64,000 bases of DNA from Bosea sp. (in: a-proteobacteria) (lineage in GTDB: Bacteria > Pseudomonadota > Alphaproteobacteria > Rhizobiales > Beijerinckiaceae): contig NZ_JAMLIX010000002.1 of the NCBI RefSeq assembly GCF_023953965.1, positions 1-64,000 of the forward strand. The letters are read 5' to 3'. Position numbers and translations under genes: made by a program. Shown here one piece after another: positions 1-8,720 of the stretch; position 1 is the first letter of the stretch; each line of letters starts with the position of its first letter. The notes below the pieces were generated by a model. It searched no databases and was not told the origin of the DNA. It worked only from the letters and a program-made list of their open reading frames with translations.

Positions 1-1
1 C

Positions 2-1252
2 CCGCTTCTTTGGACGGGGCTGGCATCCCGGCCTCGGGGGGCGGGAAGGCCGCGGGGGGGGGCGGCCGCCGGGGGGCGCCCGCCACCGCCGCTTCTCGTG
101 CGTGTCGCGATCACGATTCCCCATTCGCCTTCCGATCCCGCGCTCGCCGATCTCCTGCGCCGCTTCTCGGCGCTGCTCGTCGATGCGATGGCGCGGTTCG
201 ACGATCTCGTCACGATCAAGACGCCGCCCTCCGGCTCCACCGCCCCGGAAGAGGTCGATTACCTGTTCGAGCTGGACGTCCAGCCCGATGGCGGCGGGAC
301 GGAGGGGTTCGGCCGTCTGCGCTCCGTCAGGGACGGCCGCATCGTCTGGACGACCTCGTCGGGCAGCGCCTCCTTCGCGGCGTTGGGAGACAGGGAGCTC
401 GCCGAGATGGCGCGGCGGCTGGCGACGCAGCTGACCGAGCCCTTCGGCATCATCCTCGCCGATGCGCGCCAGTTCCTGCCCTCCGGCGCCATCGGCTGCA
501 TCCTGCTGGCCTACGATGCGAGGCGCGCCCTGCAGCCGGCCCGGCACCGGGCGGCCCGGCTCTGCCTGAACCGGTTGGTCGAGGAGGAGCCGGGCTTCTA
601 TCCGGGCTGGGCTCATCTGGCGATCGTGATGCTCGGCGAGGCCGGGCTCGATCCGGATGCGCCCGGCGCCGACGAGGGTGGGGAAGAAACCGGCGCCATG
701 CGCGATCGCGCACTCGCCGCGGCGTTGACGGCCCTTCGCCTCGCGCCGTCCGGAGCCCGCGCCTATCAGGCGATGATGAAGGTGCTGCTGCTGCGCGGCG
801 CGACCGAGGCGGCGATCCGGATGGGCAGCATGGCCCGGACCCGCAATCCCTACGACCCGGAGGTCCTCGCCGATGTCGGGGCGCTCTACGTCCGGCTCGG
901 GCGCCCTCTCGAGGGGGTGCCGCTGCTGGAGCGGGCAACCGATCTCAGCGTCGGTCGGCCGTCGCGCTACGATTTCTATGCGTTCCTCGGCGCCTATCTG
1001 ATCGGCGCGGGGAAGGACTCCGAGAGCTACGAGGGCATGCTGGCGGCGGATACGAGCCCGCTCAGCCTGCTCGGCCAGGCGCTCAAGGCGGCCGCCGACG
1101 GCGATGCTGCGCGGCAGGCGAAGGCGCTCGCCCAGCTCGCCGTGAAATCCCCCGCCTTCGCACGCGATCCGCGCTCCTTCCTCGAGCGGCGGGGCTTCGC
1201 CGGGCCGGTGATCGACAAGATCCTGACCGCGCTCGGGCTGAAGAAGCCGTAG
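2..1252 (+). CDS. TPR-repeat protein, C-terminal part (5' end outside window)
   Basis: The reading frame is open to the left edge of the window, so this is the 3' part of a longer gene; a GTG at 98 is only an internal candidate start. A Gly/Pro/Arg-rich stretch (about residues 10-30 of the visible part) looks like a linker. It is followed by a segment (AITIPHSPSDPALADLL, then a helix ending in ARFDDLVTI) laid out like the region that precedes TPR repeats in adenylate-cyclase-like and CadC-like regulators. The remainder is helical and alanine/leucine-rich with TPR-like spacing, for example around NPYDPEVLADVGALYVRLGR. By family analogy the missing N-terminus could carry a winged-helix or cyclase domain, but this is inference. 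No partner gene is visible. Confidence 0.6.
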   Translation, partial: PLLWTGLASRPRGAGRPRGGAAAGGRPPPPLLVRVAITIPHSPSDPALADLLRRFSALLVDAMARFDDLVTIKTPPSGSTAPEEVDYLFELDVQPDGGGTEGFGRLRSVRDGRIVWTTSSGSASFAALGDRELAEMARRLATQLTEPFGIILADARQFLPSGAIGCILLAYDARRALQPARHRAARLCLNRLVEEEPGFYPGWAHLAIVMLGEAGLDPDAPGADEGGEETGAMRDRALAAALTALRLAPSGARAYQAMMKVLLLRGATEAAIRMGSMARTRNPYDPEVLADVGALYVRLGRPLEGVPLLERATDLSVGRPSRYDFYAFLGAYLIGAGKDSESYEGMLAADTSPLSLLGQALKAAADGDAARQAKALAQLAVKSPAFARDPRSFLERRGFAGPVIDKILTALGLKKP

Positions 1253-1358
1253 TGTCCGCGCGGGCTTGCTCGCTTAACCGCGCCGGCAGGGTTAATCTGC
1301 CGGTCGATACCGTGATTCGTTCCCCGTCCCGCTTCTGAATCGTAGCGCGAGCGCTGCC

Positions 1359-2780
1359 GTGGCACCTGTGCGCCTGAAAGCCCTGCATCCTCTCGCCGGC
1401 GCCGTCACCGGCCTGTCGGTCGGCGCCGTGGCCGCGATCCTGCTTCCGGGCGGGCTCGGCGCGGCGCTGGGCCTCATCGCCGCGGGGAGCGGGCTGATGC
1501 TGGCGATGCACGCCTTCGAGCGGCGCGGGCTTGCCCGCCACGAGCAGGCCATGGCGGGCCTCGGCGAGGTCAAGGTCAGGCTCGCCACCAGCGCCATCCG
1601 CCTCGACGCCCTGTCGCAGCGCGTCGAGCAGATGCCGATGCGCGATGCCGATGCCGCCCCGGCGCGCGCCGCGATCCATGAGCTGACGGCCGAGGTCGGC
1701 CTGCTCGGCGACCTGATCCATCAGGTCGCGACCACGCTTGCCGACCACGAGACCGTGCTGGCGCGCCTGCCGGAGCCCGCCACCGCATCCCCCGCCCCGG
1801 CGCCCGAGGTGGTGCTCGATCCGGAAGCGGCGCGCCGGGCGCGGGCCGAGGCGCTCGCCGCCGAGCGCGCCGCTGCCGCGGCCGCCGCGCGGGAGGAGGC
1901 CGAGGCCGAGCGGGCGGCGCTGATCGGCAGGGCGCTGAGCGAGGGCCGGCTCGAGGTCCATCTCCAGCCGATCGTCTCGCTGCCGCAGCGGCGCACCTGC
2001 GGCTACGAGGCGCTGGCACGCCTGCGGCTGGACGAGACCACGCTGCTCCTGCCGCATGAATTCATCGAGACGGTCGAGGCGCGCGGCTTCGGGCCGACGC
2101 TGGACGCCCTCGTCCTGACCCGGACGCTGGCCATCGCCCGCCATCTCGGCCAGAAGGATGCGGGGCTCTTCGTCTCATGCAATTTCAGCGCCGCGACCTG
2201 GGGCTCGTCGCGGGCGCTGGCGGCGCTCACCCGCATCCTCGACAAATACCGCGACCACAGCGGCCATCTCGTCATCGAGATGCCGCAGGCGGTGTTCCGC
2301 GCGCTCGACCCGACCAGCCTCGGCCTGCTCGGCGCGATGTCGGCGAACGGCGTGCGCTTCGCCCTCGACCAGCTCGCCGATCTGCGCCTCGATCCGCGCG
2401 CCCTGTTCGACCGCGGCATCCGCTACGTGAAGGCGCCCGCGGCGCTGCTCCAGGCGCATCTCGAAGGCCGGGTCGGCAGCGATATCGCCGCCGGCGACCT
2501 CGCCGCCCTCCTGGCCCGCATGTCGATCGTTCTCGTCGCCGACCAGGTCGAGGACAACCCCGCCGCCGCCGACATGATCGAGCTCGGCGCCGCGATGGGG
2601 CAGGGGCTGGCCTTCTCGCCGCCGCGCCCGGTCAAGCCGGGGGTCTTCGCCGAGCCGGCCCCTGCCGCCGCGCCGGCGCCGCCGGCCGAAGCCGCGACGG
2701 CGCCGGAGGTCGAGCCCGCGCCTGCCGCCCGCCCGGAGCGGTTGCCGTTCCGGGCCGTGCTGCGCCGCGCCAGCGCCTGA
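1359..2780 (+). CDS. Membrane-anchored EAL-domain protein, degenerate active site
   Basis: The 473-residue protein starts at GTG. Residues about 10-50 form one or two hydrophobic segments, followed by a probable coiled coil (about 55-110) and an Ala/Glu-rich helix (about 150-190). An EAL fold covers about 195-435, and the C-terminus is a Pro/Ala-rich tail. The EAL signature is present (GYEALARL, E217), as is the lysine of the KxD-like strand (YVKAP). The usual DDFGTGYS loop reads LDQLADLRLD, so the second metal-binding Asp is Gln338. EITE reads EMPQ and the late EGVE reads DQVE. Known EAL phosphodiesterases need these acidic residues, so I infer a non-catalytic c-di-GMP binder or scaffold. 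The HAD hydrolase gene follows after an interspersed repeat. Confidence 0.85.
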   Translation: MAPVRLKALHPLAGAVTGLSVGAVAAILLPGGLGAALGLIAAGSGLMLAMHAFERRGLARHEQAMAGLGEVKVRLATSAIRLDALSQRVEQMPMRDADAAPARAAIHELTAEVGLLGDLIHQVATTLADHETVLARLPEPATASPAPAPEVVLDPEAARRARAEALAAERAAAAAAAREEAEAERAALIGRALSEGRLEVHLQPIVSLPQRRTCGYEALARLRLDETTLLLPHEFIETVEARGFGPTLDALVLTRTLAIARHLGQKDAGLFVSCNFSAATWGSSRALAALTRILDKYRDHSGHLVIEMPQAVFRALDPTSLGLLGAMSANGVRFALDQLADLRLDPRALFDRGIRYVKAPAALLQAHLEGRVGSDIAAGDLAALLARMSIVLVADQVEDNPAAADMIELGAAMGQGLAFSPPRPVKPGVFAEPAPAAAPAPPAEAATAPEVEPAPAARPERLPFRAVLRRASA

Positions 2781-2818
2781 TGCGCGCGGCCGGTTCCTTT
2801 GCCGGCGAATCCCGTCTG

Positions 2819-2923
2819 GATCATCGCGCGTCCTGCCGGACACGGTAACGATGATCTATCTCATTGTTGGAGCATCGGAATTTTCCGAAAAGTGGATTCC
2901 ACTTTTCGCATCCGATGCTTTAG
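2819..2923. repeat. Interspersed two-hairpin repeat, copy A
   Basis: This 105-bp element lies between the EAL gene and the HAD gene. Its left half is an imperfect inverted repeat bounded by GATCATCG and CGATGATC. Its right half is a second palindrome built around CCGAAAAGTGGATTCCACTTTTCG and closed by GCATCGGA/TCCGATGC arms. A copy about 90% identical lies at 16356-16461 and a truncated copy at 42624-42651. It has no coding capacity, and looks like a small non-autonomous mobile or REP-type element. Confidence 0.85.
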
Positions 2924-2981
2924 ATCAGCATCGCGGGGAAGCGCGGGCCTTCCGCTCGCGCAGCCGCCGGAGATCGAGACA

Positions 2982-3851
2982 GTGTCGCCATCGGGGATCG
3001 CTTCAACCCTTCCGCTTTCGGGCTTTTCCGAGATCGCGGACCGTTTCGATCTCTGCCTGTGCGATGTCTGGGGCGTGGTCCATAACGGCGTGGCGGCCTA
3101 TCGCGACGCCCTCACGGCGCTGACGCGGATGCGCGAGCGCGGCACGAGCGTCGTCCTCGTCACCAATGCGCCGCGCCCGGCCGAGGTGATCGTCGGCCAG
3201 CTCGATCGCTTCGGCGTGCCGCGCGCGGCCTGGGATGCGATCGTCACCTCCGGCGATGTCTGCCGCCTGCTGATCCGCGAGCGCGCCGGCGAGCCGGTGT
3301 TCCGCCTCGGCCCCGACCGCGACCTGCCGCTGATCGCCGGGCTCGACGTGCGTGAGACCGGCCCCGACGAGGCGGCCTATGTGCTCTGCACCGGGCTGTT
3401 CGACGACGAGACGGAGACGGCGGCAAGCTATGCCGATCTGCTCGCCGGCTTCGCCGCGCGCGGGCTTCCGCTGATCTGCGCCAATCCCGACCTCGTCGTC
3501 GAGCGCGGCGGGCGCATCGTTCCCTGCGCCGGCGCGATCGGGCTCGCCTATGAGGAGATCGGCGGGCGGACGATCTATGCCGGCAAGCCGCACCGGCCGA
3601 TCTACGAGGCGGCGGTGGCGGCCGCCGAAGCCGCCCGCGGCAGCCCGCTCGCCCGCGACAGAATCTGCGCCGTGGGCGATGCGCTCCGCACCGACATCGC
3701 CGGCGCCGATGCCTTCGGCGTGACGGGGATCATGGTGCTGGCCGGCATCCACGCCCAGGACCTGATGCAAGCCTCATGGGACGAGCGCCACGGCTGGTTT
3801 CGCCGGCAGGCGCATCGCCCGGCCTATGCGATGCCGCATCTCACCTGGTGA
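2982..3851 (+). CDS. HAD-superfamily hydrolase, subfamily IIA (TIGR01459-like)
   Basis: The product is a 289-residue cytoplasmic phosphatase-like protein. I chose the GTG at 2982 because GGAG lies 9 bases upstream and the frame before it only reads through the interspersed repeat. HAD motif I is LCDVWGVVHNG (nucleophile Asp about residue 21). A motif II threonine/serine is in VLVTNAPRP. The C-terminal motif III/IV region contains the lysine in YAGKPHRPIYE and acidic residues in AVGDALRTDIAGADAFG. This is the layout of NagD/4-nitrophenylphosphatase-type HAD-IIA enzymes. The substrate is unknown. The length suits the TIGR01459 group found in alphaproteobacteria. Confidence 0.9.
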   Translation: MSPSGIASTLPLSGFSEIADRFDLCLCDVWGVVHNGVAAYRDALTALTRMRERGTSVVLVTNAPRPAEVIVGQLDRFGVPRAAWDAIVTSGDVCRLLIRERAGEPVFRLGPDRDLPLIAGLDVRETGPDEAAYVLCTGLFDDETETAASYADLLAGFAARGLPLICANPDLVVERGGRIVPCAGAIGLAYEEIGGRTIYAGKPHRPIYEAAVAAAEAARGSPLARDRICAVGDALRTDIAGADAFGVTGIMVLAGIHAQDLMQASWDERHGWFRRQAHRPAYAMPHLTW

Positions 3852-3860
3852 GGTCGGCTC

Positions 3861-3958
3861 AGAGCATTTTCGAGCGAAGTGGACACCGGTTCGCGTGAGA
3901 AAAATGCGATACAAAAAGATGGAGTATTTTTGCGGTTCGAAGAACGCGGAAATGCTCT
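3861..3958. repeat. Interspersed repeat with AGAGCATTT/AAATGCTCT ends
   Basis: The segment between the HAD gene and the CheY-like gene is bounded by a 9-bp inverted repeat (3861-3869 and 3950-3958). It contains an AT-richer core that stands out from the GC-rich surroundings. From memory, its left part (AGAGCATTTTCGAGCGAAGT followed by GGACACCGGTTCGCGTGA) resembles a dispersed repeat common in Hyphomicrobiales genomes; this window holds only one copy. The right end overlaps the last two bases of the cheY-like stop codon. Confidence 0.6.
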
Positions 3959-4343
3959 ATGCGGCGGCGCAGACCGATTCGATCTTCGTCTTCAGCATCT
4001 GCGCGTTGAACGGCTTTACGATGTAGTTGCTGACGCCGGCCTTCTTCGCGGCGACGACGTTCTCGGTCCGCGATTCGGCGGTGACGATGATGAAGGGCGT
4101 TTCCGCCAGCGCCTCCTCCTCGCGCACCTTCCGGAGCAGCTCGAAGCCGGTCATCGGCTCCATGTTCCAGTCGGAGATCACCAGCCCGTATTTCTTGTCG
4201 CGCATCTTCTCGATGGCGCTCGAGCCGTCCGAGGCATCGTCGACATTCTCGAAGCCGAGCTGTTTCAGCAAATTGCGGATGATGCGGACCATCGTCTGGT
4301 AATCGTCGACGACGAGGATCGGCATGGATGGATCGAGAGCCAT
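3957..4343 (-). CDS. Single-domain response regulator, CheY-like
   Basis: The 128-residue protein is a stand-alone receiver domain. The acidic pair is in ILVVDDYQ (Asp13/Asp14), the phosphoacceptor is Asp58 in VISDWNMEP, the conserved Thr is in IIVTAES and the Lys is in IVKPF. The start ATG at 4343 has CGGAG upstream; the longer open frame further upstream has no support. There is no output domain, so it must act by protein contact. The sequence is close to chemotaxis CheY proteins (SDWNMEPMTG is characteristic), but no other che gene lies in the window. It is divergent from ribF, with 218 bp between them for both promoters. Confidence 0.92.
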   Translation of the reverse strand: MALDPSMPILVVDDYQTMVRIIRNLLKQLGFENVDDASDGSSAIEKMRDKKYGLVISDWNMEPMTGFELLRKVREEEALAETPFIIVTAESRTENVVAAKKAGVSNYIVKPFNAQMLKTKIESVCAAA

Positions 4344-4561
4344 GGCGCTGCTCCGGGCATGGCGGTCGCGGGGCCGGAAGATGCCGGCCCGTTCCGCTCT
4401 CCTGGGTTGATAGCCGGGGCGTCTTGCAAACCGGTTAATCCGATCGGAGAGTGACGCAAGGTCAGGCGCCCGCGCGCAGCCCATGGCTTGACGTCCGCCC
4501 GGCCTTCGCAGCAAAGACGGCGATCGCCCGGTTCCCGCGGGCGCCTGGACGTTTTCGACTG

Positions 4562-5545
4562 ATGCCATCCCCCGTCGATCTGCCGCCGCGCGAGGAGCCG
4601 GCGGCCGTGGTTCTCGACCTCGCCAAGCCGCTTCCCGATGCCCTGCGCGGCGCCGTCCTGGCGCTGGGCAATTTCGATGGCGTCCATCGCGGCCATGCCG
4701 AGCTCGCGCGCGTGGCCGCGGCGCTCGCCGCCGAGCGCGGCACCCGGCCGGCCGCCTTCACCTTCGAGCCGCATCCGCGCAGCGTCTTCCGCCCCGACGA
4801 GCCGGTCTTCCGGCTGACCTCGCCGCAGCTCAAGCTGGAGCTGCTCGCCGAGGCGGGTCTCGCCCGGGTCTTCGTCCTACCCTTCGACCGCGAGATCGCG
4901 GCGCTGACCGCCGAAAGCTTCGTCGACGACCTGCTGATCGGCAGGCTCGGCGCCGCAGGCCTCGTCTGCGGCTATGATTTCCATTTCGGCAAGGGCCGGG
5001 CCGGCTCGCCGGAGATGCTTGAGGCCCGCGGCCTCGCCGCCGGCATCCCGGTCGAGGTCGTGCCGCCCTTCGCCTGGCGGGGCGAGCCGGTCTCCTCGAC
5101 GCTGATCCGCACGGCGCTGGAGGAAGGCGACGTCGCGCGCGCCGCCGCCTTCCTCGGCCGGCCCTGGATCGTGCGCGGGGTTATCGGCCATGGCGACAAG
5201 CGCGGCCGCGATCTGGGCTTCCCCACCGCCAACATGCAGCTTGCCCGCGATTGCCGCCTGCGCCACGGCATCTATGCGGTGCGGATGAAGATCGACGGCG
5301 TCTGGCATGACGGCGCAGCCAGCTTCGGCCGCCGCCCGACCTTCGACGACGGCGCGCCCCGGCTGGAGACCTTCGTCTTCGATTTCTCCGGCGATCTCTA
5401 TGGCCGGCGCGTCGACGTCGCCTTCGTCGACTGGCTGCGCGGCGAGGAGAAATTCGCTTCGCTCGAAGCGCTGATAGCCCAGATGGATGCCGACTGCGCC
5501 CGCGCGCGGGCGATCCTGGCCAAGACACCGCCCTTCCTTCCGTAG
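4562..5545 (+). CDS. ribF: Bifunctional riboflavin kinase / FAD synthetase
   Basis: The 327-residue cytosolic enzyme makes FMN from riboflavin and ATP, then FAD from FMN and ATP. The N-terminal nucleotidyltransferase domain (about 35-190) shows LGNFDGVHRGHAEL, the phosphate-binding GxFDGxHxGH motif, and the late SSTLIRTAL motif. The C-terminal riboflavin kinase domain (about 195-320) shows GRDLGFPTANM and GIYAV. The start ATG at 4562 was preferred over a far-upstream candidate because residues before it have no family match. Gene order ribF followed by ileS and lspA is common in bacteria, and ileS follows 199 bp downstream. Confidence 0.95.
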   Translation: MPSPVDLPPREEPAAVVLDLAKPLPDALRGAVLALGNFDGVHRGHAELARVAAALAAERGTRPAAFTFEPHPRSVFRPDEPVFRLTSPQLKLELLAEAGLARVFVLPFDREIAALTAESFVDDLLIGRLGAAGLVCGYDFHFGKGRAGSPEMLEARGLAAGIPVEVVPPFAWRGEPVSSTLIRTALEEGDVARAAAFLGRPWIVRGVIGHGDKRGRDLGFPTANMQLARDCRLRHGIYAVRMKIDGVWHDGAASFGRRPTFDDGAPRLETFVFDFSGDLYGRRVDVAFVDWLRGEEKFASLEALIAQMDADCARARAILAKTPPFLP

Positions 5546-5744
5546 GCCGCGCCTGCTAGAAGCCCCCCATGCTCGCCCAACGCGCCCTGCCGATCGATCT
5601 TTCCCGGCGAATTACAGGCCCGGCTGCCGCCTCGCGCTAGATTGAGCGCGGGTGCTTGCGCAGTCGGGGTTGAAGACCGCTTTTCCCGTTTCATGCGGAC
5701 GCCCGAGGCCCCGAACGGCCCGCCGTCCCGACTGTCCGAGCCGG

Positions 5745-8720
5745 ATGATGACCGACAAGACGAAGACCGCCGAAGCTGCAAAGCCCGCAGGTGAGGGCGT
5801 CGATTATTCCCAGACGCTGTTCCTGCCCAGGACCGAGTTCCCGATGCGCGCCGGCCTGCCCCAGCGCGAACCGGAGCTGCTCGACCGCTGGGCGAGGATC
5901 GATCTCTACCGCAAGCTGCGCGAGGCCGGGAAAGCCCGGGACCGTTTCGTCCTGCATGACGGCCCGCCCTATGCCAACGGCAACATCCATATCGGGCACG
6001 CGCTCAACAAGGTGCTGAAGGACCTCGTCACGCGCTCGCAGCAGATGCTCGGCTACGATTCCAACTACGTGCCGGGCTGGGACTGCCACGGCCTGCCGAT
6101 CGAGTGGAAGATCGAGGAGCAGTACCGCGCCAAGGGGCTGAACAAGGACGACGTCCCGGTCGTCGAGTTCCGCAAGGAATGCCGCGCCTTCGCCGAGCAC
6201 TGGGTCGACGTCCAGCGCGAGGAGTTCAAGCGCCTCGGCGTCGAGGGCGACTGGGACCATCCCTATCTGACGATGGCCTATTCCGCGGAGGCGCAGATCG
6301 CCCGCGAGCTGATGAAGTTCGCCGAGACCGGCCAGCTCTACCGCGGCTCCAAGCCGGTGATGTGGTCGGTGGTCGAGAAGACCGCGCTGGCCGAGGCCGA
6401 GGTCGAATACGAGGAGCATGTCAGCGACACGGTCTATGTGGCGTTCCCGGTGCTGAACGCGCCGGCGGCGCTTACCGGATCGGCGATCGTCATCTGGACG
6501 ACGACGCCCTGGACGATCCCCGGCAACCGCGCGATCTCCTTCTCGAACCGGATCGCCTACGGCCTCTACAAGGTCACGGCCGCGCCGGAGAACAACTGGG
6601 CCAAGGTCGGCGCCACCTATATCCTCGCCAGGAACCTCGCCGAGAGCGTCTTCAAGGCCGCCAAGGTCGAGGCGTTCGAGCTTATCGCGGATGTCTCCGA
6701 CGCCGAGCTCGCCGCGCTGGCCGCCGCCCACCCCTTGCGCGGACGTGGCTACGATTTCGATGTGCCCCTCCTCGACGGCGACCATGTCACCGACGATGCC
6801 GGCACCGGCTTCGTCCATACCGCGCCGGGCCATGGCCGCGAGGACTTCGACATCTGGATGGCCAATGGCCGTGGGCTGGCCGGGCGCGGCATCGAGACCC
6901 GCATCCCCTACACCGTCGACGCCGACGGTCGCTTCACCAAGGAGGCGCCGGGCTTCGAGGGCGCGCAGGTCATCACCGACAAGGGTGAGAAGGGCAATGC
7001 CAACGACGTCGTCATCAAGGCGCTGGCCGAGGCCGGCAACATCATCGCGCGCGGGCGGCTGAAGCACCAGTATCCGCATTCGTGGCGCTCGAAGAAGCCG
7101 GTGATCTTCCGCAACACGCCGCAATGGTTCATCGCCATGGACAAGGCGGTCGATACGCTCGGCAATCGCACGCTGCGCGAGGTCGCGCTCGGGGCGATCA
7201 GGGAGACGGAGTGGGTTCCCGCCGCCGGCGAGAACCGCATCACCGGCATGATCGCCAACCGGCCGGACTGGGTCGTCTCGCGCCAGCGCGCCTGGGGCGT
7301 GCCGATCACCGTCTTCGTCGAGAAGGAGACCAAGGCGATCCTCGTCGATGCCGGGGTCAACGCCGCCATCGCCGACGCCTTCGAGGCGGAAGGCGCCGAT
7401 GCCTGGTTCACCGATCTGGACGGCGCCCGCTTCCTCACCCCCTTCGGCTACGATCCGGCCCGCTACGAGCGCGTGACGGACGTGCTCGACGTCTGGTTCG
7501 ATTCAGGCTCCACCCATGCCTTCACGCTGGAGCGGCGCGACGACCTGCGCGCCCGCCGGCGCGGCGAGGGCGGCAAGGACCGGGTGATGTATCTCGAAGG
7601 CTCCGACCAGCATCGCGGCTGGTTCCATTCGAGCCTTCTGGAAAGCTGCGGTACGCGCGGCCGCGCGCCCTACGACATCGTTCTCACCCATGGCTTCTGC
7701 CTGGACGAGAAGGGCGAGAAGATGTCGAAGTCGAAGGGCAACGTCACCGCGCCCCAGGACGTCATCAAGGATTCCGGCGCCGACATCCTGCGCCTGTGGG
7801 TCGCGGCGGCGGATTATTCCGACGATCTGCGCATCGGCAAGGAGATCCTCAAGACCTTCGTCGAGACCTATCGCAAGCTGCGCAACACCATGCGCTGGAT
7901 GCTCGGCACGCTCGCCCATTTCAGCGAGGACGTCCGCGTCTGCGACCCCCAGACCATGCCGGAGCTGGAGCGGCTGATGCTGCATCGCCTCGCCGAGCTC
8001 GGCCCGCAGGTCGAGGAAGCCTATCGCACCTATGACTACAAGAAGGTGGTGTTCCTGCTCTCGCAGTTCATGAACACCGAGCTCTCGGCCTTCTATTTCG
8101 ACGTGCGCAAGGACGCGCTCTATTGCGACCCGCTGTCGAGCCATATCCGCAAGAGCGCGCTGACCGTCGTCGATCATCTCTTCCGCTGTCTCACGACCTG
8201 GCTCGCGCCGATCCTGGTCTTCACCGCCGAGGAAGCCTGGCTCGACCGTTATCCGGACCAGAAGGCGGGCGAGGGCTCGGTCCATCTCGAGCGCTTCGTC
8301 GCGGCCGAGGCCCGTTGGCTCGATCCGGAGCTCGCCGAGCGCTGGGGCAAGATCCGCCGCGTGCGCCGCGTCGTCACCGGCGCGCTCGAATTGGAGCGGG
8401 CCGCCAAGCGCCTCGGCTCCTCGCTGGAGGCGGCGCCGCAGGTCTTCGTCGCCGATACCGATCTGCGTGCCGCGCTCTCCGGCGTCGATCTGGCCGAGAT
8501 CTGCATCACCTCCGGCATCCGGGTCGAGAGCGGCGATGGACCGGCCGACGCCTTCCGCCTCGCGGAGGTGCCGGGCGTCGCGGTCGTGCCGCATCGTGCC
8601 GCCGGCATCAAATGCGCCCGCTCATGGAAATATTTCGATCCCGCGACGGCCGATCCGGCCTATCCGCAGGTGACGCCGCGCGATGCGAAGGCCCTGAAGG
8701 AGCTGGGGGTGGGGGGCTGA
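5745..8720 (+). CDS. ileS: Isoleucyl-tRNA synthetase
   Basis: This 991-residue class I synthetase charges tRNA-Ile and edits misactivated valine. The HIGH motif is in GNIHIGHALNK and the KMSKS motif is in GEKMSKSKGNV. The CP1 editing domain lies between them (VIWTTTPWTIPGN), and the anticodon-binding region follows. Bacterial enzymes often end in a zinc finger; here the first cysteine remains (IKCARSWKYF) but the CxxC partner is Ser and the second pair is absent, so this finger is degenerate. Two adjacent ATGs (5745 and 5748) are possible starts. The stop overlaps the lspA start by one base. Confidence 0.97.
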   Translation: MMTDKTKTAEAAKPAGEGVDYSQTLFLPRTEFPMRAGLPQREPELLDRWARIDLYRKLREAGKARDRFVLHDGPPYANGNIHIGHALNKVLKDLVTRSQQMLGYDSNYVPGWDCHGLPIEWKIEEQYRAKGLNKDDVPVVEFRKECRAFAEHWVDVQREEFKRLGVEGDWDHPYLTMAYSAEAQIARELMKFAETGQLYRGSKPVMWSVVEKTALAEAEVEYEEHVSDTVYVAFPVLNAPAALTGSAIVIWTTTPWTIPGNRAISFSNRIAYGLYKVTAAPENNWAKVGATYILARNLAESVFKAAKVEAFELIADVSDAELAALAAAHPLRGRGYDFDVPLLDGDHVTDDAGTGFVHTAPGHGREDFDIWMANGRGLAGRGIETRIPYTVDADGRFTKEAPGFEGAQVITDKGEKGNANDVVIKALAEAGNIIARGRLKHQYPHSWRSKKPVIFRNTPQWFIAMDKAVDTLGNRTLREVALGAIRETEWVPAAGENRITGMIANRPDWVVSRQRAWGVPITVFVEKETKAILVDAGVNAAIADAFEAEGADAWFTDLDGARFLTPFGYDPARYERVTDVLDVWFDSGSTHAFTLERRDDLRARRRGEGGKDRVMYLEGSDQHRGWFHSSLLESCGTRGRAPYDIVLTHGFCLDEKGEKMSKSKGNVTAPQDVIKDSGADILRLWVAAADYSDDLRIGKEILKTFVETYRKLRNTMRWMLGTLAHFSEDVRVCDPQTMPELERLMLHRLAELGPQVEEAYRTYDYKKVVFLLSQFMNTELSAFYFDVRKDALYCDPLSSHIRKSALTVVDHLFRCLTTWLAPILVFTAEEAWLDRYPDQKAGEGSVHLERFVAAEARWLDPELAERWGKIRRVRRVVTGALELERAAKRLGSSLEAAPQVFVADTDLRAALSGVDLAEICITSGIRVESGDGPADAFRLAEVPGVAVVPHRAAGIKCARSWKYFDPATADPAYPQVTPRDAKALKELGVGG

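Noticed and set aside
1274..1303. Possible CtrA site or terminator before the EAL gene
   Set aside because: The two TTAA motifs are spaced wrongly for CtrA, and the 7-bp hairpin (1283-1289 with 1297-1303) has no T-run.
2799..2981. N-terminal extension of the HAD hydrolase
   Set aside because: It reads through the interspersed repeat and has no family similarity; GTG 2982 has its own ribosome site.
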